12,390 nt of DNA from Jimgerdemannia flammicorona (lineage: Eukaryota > Mucoromycota > Endogonomycetes > Endogonales > Endogonaceae), in assembly GCA_003990745.1 (NCBI GenBank), contig RBNI01005573.1, forward strand, positions 1-12,390, written 5' to 3'. Positions within the stretch are counted from its first letter, which is position 1. Every line of letters begins with the position of its first letter. The notes under the pieces were generated by a model. That model was given only the letters and a program-made list of their open reading frames with translations. It searched no databases and was not told the DNA's origin. The position numbers and the translations under genes are program-made. Positions 8,281 through 12,390 of the stretch are shown here, one piece after another.

Positions 8281-8840
8281 TGTAATATGCCTGGCTCAAT
8301 GGAGGCAAATTACAAGGTTGGGGGTTAATGTAGTTTAGCTTAAGCCCCTAGTTACTTTGTTAAAAGTAACAAAATATTCTAAGATAATTTCCAAAAGTAT
8401 GCAATTTCTGACATAACAATCTTGGCAGACTTCCTTATGTAATTTGGCAGATAGCTTGATTTGGTGCAGATTCTCCTAAATTGGCAGTTTACTAGAAATA
8501 GAAAATAATATAGATTCTTCTTACTAGGAATGAATGAATAACTTAGATGATATAGATAACTTGAAAACAGTGGATGATATTGATTCTTAGCAAAGTTACA
8601 TCAAAGACTGACTTCATTTGCACAGAGTTACATTGTTAGACTGACTCTACTATAAAGTTACATCAAGAGACTGACTTGTGGCAAGATTCCTTAAGAGCTC
8701 TCTGGGAATACAGATAACTTAGAAATGGTGGCTTATTCCTTAAGCAGTAGATTACTCTTCAAAAGGTGGTGAAGTTCTTTCTTGAACTTGGTATCAAATC
8801 TTCAGGCTTATCTGGCAAGTGTACTAATCAATCTTTATAT
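8281..8840 (-). repeat. 5' LTR of element A, inner edge at 8281, outer edge unresolved
   Basis: The plus strand begins TGTAATATGCC directly after the candidate primer-binding site, so the LTR's 3' end on the element strand is ACA. No second LTR is in the window to compare, and no matching outer CA with a 5-bp duplication could be settled. A CA near 9426, at the end of a GAGCAGAA repeat, is one weak option. The body is AT-rich, has no CpG and contains a 31-bp tandem repeat. Confidence 0.45.
8591..8681. repeat. Three degenerate tandem repeats of about 31 bp
   Basis: AGTTACA recurs at 8594, 8626 and 8656, and AGACTGACT recurs at 8605, 8638 and 8668, always in that order. The unit is therefore 30-32 bp, three copies. 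It lies in the LTR-like region of element A, where tandem repeats often occur in U3. Confidence 0.75.
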
Positions 8841-9029
8841 TGAAAAGTGGACTGGAGTGGGGAAAAGAGAACCAATACTCAATCTTTAGAGGTTTTTTTG
8901 ATTTACTTCAACTTTTTGAACTGAGGTTTATTCACTCTTATCTCTGGGATATTTTATATAGTTGTGGTTACTACCTGGTTACTATATTGCTAACTATAGA
9001 TTGCTATTTATGGCAAGTATTCCTGGATG

Positions 9030-9083
9030 GTACAGTATATCCACTTGGTATAGTATACCCACTTAGTATAATGTACTCACTCA
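9030..9083. repeat. Three tandem 18-bp units
   Basis: The units gtacagtatatccacttg, gtatagtatacccactta and gtataatgtactcactca follow each other without gaps, with four to seven differences between pairs. Confidence 0.7.
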
Positions 9084-9405
9084 GTTCAGATAAACATGCT
9101 GTTTCTAGTATCTCTGGCTAATTATACAGATTGGTATAGTAAAGTAGTCTTGGTTGCTTAGTGCACTAGATATAGTATATGGCTAATTTATGATTTTAGT
9201 GGTACAATTCTATTGCTCATCACAATAGAAACTGTAACTATTATATCTGTTTTAAGAGTATTTATACTTACTATATTCAGCATACTCATACTGGTTTCTA
9301 GTTTATCTGTACTAATATCTTAGTATAGAGTCTCAGAGAGATATTTCTTATTAGCTACTAAGTGGGACTCATAATCTTTATTATAACTTAGTAGAGTAGA
9401 GAGTA

Positions 9406-9426
9406 GAGCAGAAGAGCAGAAGAGCA
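9406..9426. repeat. 8-bp GAGCAGAA tandem repeat, 2.6 copies
   Basis: GAGCAGAA occurs twice, followed by GAGCA, preceded by a looser gtagagtagagag tract from 9391. Confidence 0.6.
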
Positions 9427-9489
9427 TTGTTTATTATTCTAAATAATACATATTTATTATCAAGTGATATAATCCAAAGATGATATAGT

Positions 9490-9504
9490 TATATATATAT
9501 ATAT
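9490..9504. repeat. TA dinucleotide run
   Basis: This is a simple alternating T/A tract of 15 bases in AT-rich DNA. Confidence 0.8.
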
Positions 9505-9829
9505 CATATTATTGAGATATCAAAATAATAGGAATTTCAATAAAACTTAGTATCTATTGACTGGTGATTTAAGATAAATCTCTCACTTTTAAGCAAAATA
9601 ATAAACAATTGCTAGCATCTGAACACACATACAAATTGAACCAAGACATCTAGATAAAATAGATATAAGACTACTAGTATTCTATAGATATATCTCTGAT
9701 TAATTAATCATTATCTTCCTTGATAATTTTAAGTAATATACTACTTAAGAACCCTATTAGTATAATATCAAGTAGCTCTAATATTATTTAGTCTCTAAGA
9801 ATCAGCAAGAGCTATATTTACAGCTATAA

Positions 9830-10670
9830 CTCATACTGGAAATGATGATATAGCAATAGAAGACCTGGTTGTAAACTATCTACTATATAGATGAAATCAA
9901 GTAGACTCTAAAGAACTAACTTAATAATATCTATCAAGGGATGAATAAAGACTCAAACATCTTCTATATCTGAATCTACTATCAGATAATTTTGTTCAAT
10001 TATACTAATATCATCAGAAATCAAGTAGTCAAGATAACCTTTATTAAAAGAATTCCTCCAGAGATAGCTATAGTAATCTGATCAATACTATTAGATAGCC
10101 AGATATCCTCAAGACTATACAATAGAGAGTGTCACAGAAGTTAGGATCAAAGTACTCAAGATGACTAGTATAATTTCTATAATAGTAATCAATTGAAATA
10201 TATCTCAACCAATGACTACAGAGTAGCAGAGAAATAATAATTCTATAGAGAAACTTGTCAAGAAGTTTACCAAAATGACTTTCTATTTGAGAGATATAGT
10301 AAAGGAAATCAGAGATAGATATTGTTGCCCAGTTTAGAAGTTTACTACTATTGTAGATAAGAAGAGAGAAATCTATTATACTTATAGAGAGGAAGGTCAC
10401 CACTCTTATGAATATATAAGTAAGACTAAGTGTAAGGCCCAGCCAAGCAATGATATCAGAAACTGTAAACAGACTAATACTATTATCTTTGAAGAGATTG
10501 GAGATTCAGAGAAAGAGAAAGAATAGAAAGTTTACTCAGCCCTCATCTCCAAGAAGGATATCTACCAGAAACTCTATAAGAGACCACCAGAAAGACCTAA
10601 GAAGAAAGCAGTCAAACAGTCTATAGAAGGACAGGCAGAAGTACCTATAGAAATTGAAACTATATTATAG
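9830..10670 (+). pseudogene. Retrotransposon gag relic with zinc knuckle, heavily mutated
   Basis: Plus-strand frames, changing by small shifts, read as a Gag-like protein. DEQRLKHLLYLNLLSDN-like helical sequence (the third residue is a stop) is followed by FIKRIPPEIAIVI and then SILLDSQIS, which resembles the end of a retrotransposon capsid (usual form F-x-x-x-L-P-P-E). From about 10227 one frame runs to the TAG at 10668-10670 with only two internal stops (10335 and 10524). It holds IEKLVKKFTKM, a zinc-knuckle-shaped motif at 10374-10415 and a basic tail (KRPPERPKKKAVKQ). Gag proteins package element RNA through such a knuckle. Whether it was gypsy or copia is unclear because no pol is visible. 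No intact start could be chosen. Confidence 0.5.
10374..10415 (+). other. Zinc knuckle with all three Cys codons reading Tyr
   Basis: The reading YYTYREEGHHSYEY has Tyr at exactly the three Cys places of C-x2-C-x4-H-x4-C, with the Gly-His pair kept. Each Tyr codon is TAT, one G-to-A step from TGT (Cys). This fits a CCHC nucleocapsid knuckle destroyed by C-to-T change on the opposite strand. Confidence 0.55.
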
Positions 10671-11390
10671 TATTTTGTAGTTATAGTCTATTTTTATATC
10701 TTTTTCTAGTCTTTTCTTATTATTTCTTCAATATTCTACAATGTTCTAATATATTCCAAATGCTTAGAAATTCTCTCTTAATATCAAGACTTCACTAAAA
10801 CATTTCGGTTTTCTCTTAGCACCAAGTATCTTATCTTAGCTAGTTATAGAATCTTTTGGATCATTATAGAATTCTATTGATCATCTTTGCTGAGTATCTA
10901 TTTCTTGACCTTTTTCTTCATTTCTAAGATTCTTCTAGGTCTTTCTTTCAGATATATATAAATATTCCCATCTTCTACTTGAATAAAGGATAGTTTATTT
11001 TTCTCTAGAAATCTTTTGAGACCTTTTCAACCTATAAGTATTTCTTCAAGTTCCTTTAAATCTACCTGAATACTTCCAGATTTAGCTGCTTTCTCTTAAT
11101 GAAACTAAAATAATTATACTTAATAGTAGAAGTGAAGTTATACCTTATCTTATTAAGAAATCTCATATAAATTCAGAAATTAGTTATAACTAGCTATACT
11201 CTAAAATGAACTATAGAGAATCTATCAATCAGTCAGAACCTACTCTAGTAAAAAACACTAAGCTGGAGATATAAGTAGACCTAGCAGAAATGATTACTGC
11301 TAAAGCATATTAGCTTCAATACCTATAAGTATAGATAGAATAATAGAAATAAAGAATATAGTAATATATTCTATAATTGTACTTATTAGT
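10671..11390. other. AT-rich stretch, one unrecognised minus-strand pseudo-ORF
   Basis: Nothing is recognised with confidence. On the minus strand, 11095-10898 reads 66 codons with one TGA. It includes KGLKRFLEKNKLSFIQVEDG and IYIYLKERPRRILEMKKKV, a lysine-rich helical look with no family I know. The sole CpG of the right-hand 5 kb lies at 10806. The stretch from about 11200 may be the N-terminal part of the gag at 11391 (motifs VDLAEMITAKAY and LQYL with stops). Confidence 0.4.
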
Positions 11391-11930
11391 TTCAAGTCAC
11401 TCAAACCAGATATCTTTAATAGCTACTGAGGAGGACTGTCTACTGATGTCTAGAACTTCCAATTAGACTAATACTTCAAACTCACAAGAATGAAAGAAGA
11501 TATGTAAGTCTAATTTTCTACTACTCTTCTTCAAGAAAATACTGCTATATATCTAGTAGCACAATTACATCATAACTATGTCTGCCTATTGAAGAACAAG
11601 AATAGAAAATTGGGCAGCCTTCAAGGAAGCCCTTTACAAGTAGTTCAAGTCAACTAATATTACCAAACTAGCCAGAGACAGATTAGTAAACATTAAGCAA
11701 CTCAAGTTAATATAAAGTTATAATGTATAATTTTTGTCAATTCTCCTGAAACTACCTGATATTACTGAAGATAAGAAAATTGTCCACTATATCTAAGACT
11801 TAAAGAGAAATATATAAGTTAAGATCAAACTAAAAGAGTGAGAATCTCTTAAAGATGCTATAAGAATAGCTGACAGATTATATTATTACTTATAGTCACT
11901 ACTTTGAACCAGAATACTGTAAGAAGAATT
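11391..11930 (+). pseudogene. Ty3/gypsy gag (capsid) relic, many stops
   Basis: Two plus-strand frames joined near 11580 give a typical gypsy Gag capsid. The first (phase of 11403) reads KPDIF, NFQLD, YFKLTRMKEDM and ATLLQEN-like sequence (TTLLQENTAIYLVAQLHH). The second (phase of 11584) reads RIENWAAFKEALYK, ITKLARDRLVNIKQLK, FLSILLKLPDITEDKKIVHYI and ESLKDAIRIADRLYYY. The pattern W-x-x-F-x-x-x-L, then A-R-D-x-L-x-x-L-K-Q, Y, F, L-P-D and A-I-x-x-A is the retrotransposon Gag family signature. There are about eight in-frame stops in the second part, mostly TAA or TAG where a Gln codon would fit. Downstream pol is not seen; the copy is cut by the LTR-like segment at 12108 or simply lost. Confidence 0.75.
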
Positions 11931-12107
11931 ACTTTGAGGACTATAACAAAAACTTGCCTAGAACAATAAAACTAGCCCCAATAGACTTGAACTCTATAAA
12001 CAAAAAACCCAAGCTCACTTCTAGTACTTTGAATAGATACAATTTATCTAGATAAGATTCAATTCAGATTTATCATATAATAGATTTGAATCAACTCAGA
12101 TTAGTCT

Positions 12108-12308
12108 TGTAATCTGATCTAGATTGATCTAAATTGATCTAGATCACTTGAAATCTTTGGTGATATTACCCTTTCTTTGTTCTGTTGAGAAAGAGGGGCA
12201 TTTTTATAGAACTTGCATAGGATATGTATTTCACACATTACTAATAGATGATGTAAGACTGATGAAATTACCAATCATATATTGATATATCAAGTTGTCA
12301 TCCCAACA
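12108..12308 (-). repeat. Candidate solo LTR with TATA box
   Basis: On the minus strand the segment starts TGTTGGGATGACAACTTGAT and ends AGATTACA, so it has TG...CA ends (TGT...ACA) and a length of 201 bp. Inside it, TATAAAAA (12208-12201) is followed after a few bases by CCCCTCTTTCTCAACA (12198-12183), a TATA-plus-pyrimidine start-site layout seen in many fungal LTRs. The TGTTGG start is copia-like. No primer-binding site follows the ACA end, which suggests a solo LTR. The 5-bp flanks (AGTCT and CTCTT) do not match, so either the ends are off by a few bases or the duplication is lost. Confidence 0.4.
12201..12208 (-). promoter_or_regulatory. TATA box in candidate LTR
   Basis: TATAAAAA on the minus strand lies inside the 201-bp LTR candidate, upstream of a pyrimidine-rich stretch. 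It stands out because the surrounding CCCCTC is unusually C-rich for this AT-rich region. Confidence 0.35.
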
Positions 12309-12354
12309 CTCTTACTCAATAAGATAGATAAAAAAAGAGATACAAAATATACCC

Positions 12355-12367
12355 AAAAAAAAAAAAA
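12355..12367. repeat. A13 homopolymer
   Basis: Thirteen A in a row near the right edge. No LINE-like sequence precedes it, so it is listed as a simple run, not a poly-A tail. Confidence 0.7.
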
Positions 12368-12390
12368 TGGAATGCAGACTAGAGTAAAAA

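Larger units (their letters stand above)
5641..8281 (-). mobile_element. LTR retrotransposon element A, 5' internal part with gag, interrupted by LINE copy 2
   Basis: On the minus strand the sequence reads LTR end (8281), two-base spacer, candidate primer-binding site, a very short leader and then gag. This is the normal 5' order of a Ty3/gypsy-type LTR retrotransposon. The gag is split by LINE copy 2 and resumes at 5860. Protease, RT, RNase H and integrase are absent from the window; they would lie beyond the junction with LINE copy 1 at about 5640. The outer end of the 5' LTR is not resolved. Base composition (few CpG, moderate AT) differs sharply from LINE copy 1. Confidence 0.7.
8841..9829. 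other. AT-rich stretch with short repeats, no recognised gene
   Basis: I see no conserved protein here on either strand. It may be the outer part of element A's LTR or older flanking DNA. It contains an 18-bp triplet repeat (9030-9083), a GAGCAGAA repeat (9406-9426) and a TA run (9490-9504). An open frame of 93 codons at 8840-9121 is rich in Leu, Tyr and Phe and looks like chance in AT-rich DNA. There is no CpG. Confidence 0.6.

Noticed and set aside
8591..8681. CRISPR-like array
   Set aside because: The repeats are degenerate and directly adjoining with no unique spacers of even length, and the context is a fungal LTR.
8840..9121. A 93-codon plus-strand frame with hydrophobic stretches, possibly a membrane protein
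   Set aside because: It lies in AT-rich LTR-like DNA and contains an 18-bp tandem repeat. Leu/Tyr/Phe richness is expected from AT-rich chance frames, and no start context or family likeness is seen.
10068..10403. A 111-codon minus-strand frame
   Set aside because: It is antisense to the gag relic with the zinc knuckle; Ile/Tyr/Ser-rich chance translation.
12355..12367. Poly-A tail of a plus-strand LINE
   Set aside because: No LINE coding sequence precedes it and no duplication was found; a simple A run is enough.

Overview
This window is a pile of decayed transposable elements, with no intact gene, tRNA or rRNA that I can support. The host is most likely a filamentous fungus. The reasons are LINE and LTR-retrotransposon relics nested in each other, Gag types that resemble fungal Ty3/gypsy elements, and mutation patterns (CpG loss, Gln codons turned to stops) like those left by fungal TE silencing through methylation or RIP-like C-to-T change. 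A repeat-rich, methylating ascomycete such as a truffle-like Pezizomycete would fit, but that is a guess and nothing here fixes the species.

Layout on the plus strand. (1) 1 to about 5640: a GC-rich, two-ORF LINE on the minus strand (copy 1). ORF1 lies at 5619-3592. ORF2, with an APE-type endonuclease, a reverse transcriptase and a C-terminal CCHC finger, starts at 3562 and runs off the left edge. Both ORFs are broken by stops and a few frameshifts. (2) About 5641-8281: the 5' end of an LTR retrotransposon on the minus strand (element A). It shows a gag with an acidic Ser-Glu tract and a gypsy-like capsid, a candidate primer-binding site at 8261-8278, and the inner edge of its 5' LTR at 8281. 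(3) 5861-7218: a second, 5'-truncated LINE (copy 2, minus strand) lying inside element A's gag. It has a 30-T run (its poly-A tail) and perfect 13-bp target-site duplications at 5848-5860 and 7219-7231. (4) About 8281-9829: LTR-like and AT-rich DNA with short tandem repeats. (5) 9830-10670 and 11391-11930: two plus-strand gag relics in very AT-rich DNA, one with a zinc knuckle whose three Cys codons now read Tyr. (6) 12108-12308: a candidate solo LTR with a TATA box on the minus strand.

The order of events can be partly read. Element A inserted first, and LINE copy 2 later entered its gag. LINE copy 1 abuts the same gag at about 5640, probably as another insertion. Between 5641 and 12390 I count only three CpG dinucleotides, while LINE copy 1 keeps dozens. 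Copy 1 is therefore either younger or was spared the process that stripped CpG from the rest. I found no new functional system; the interest is in the nested-insertion history and the mutational signatures.
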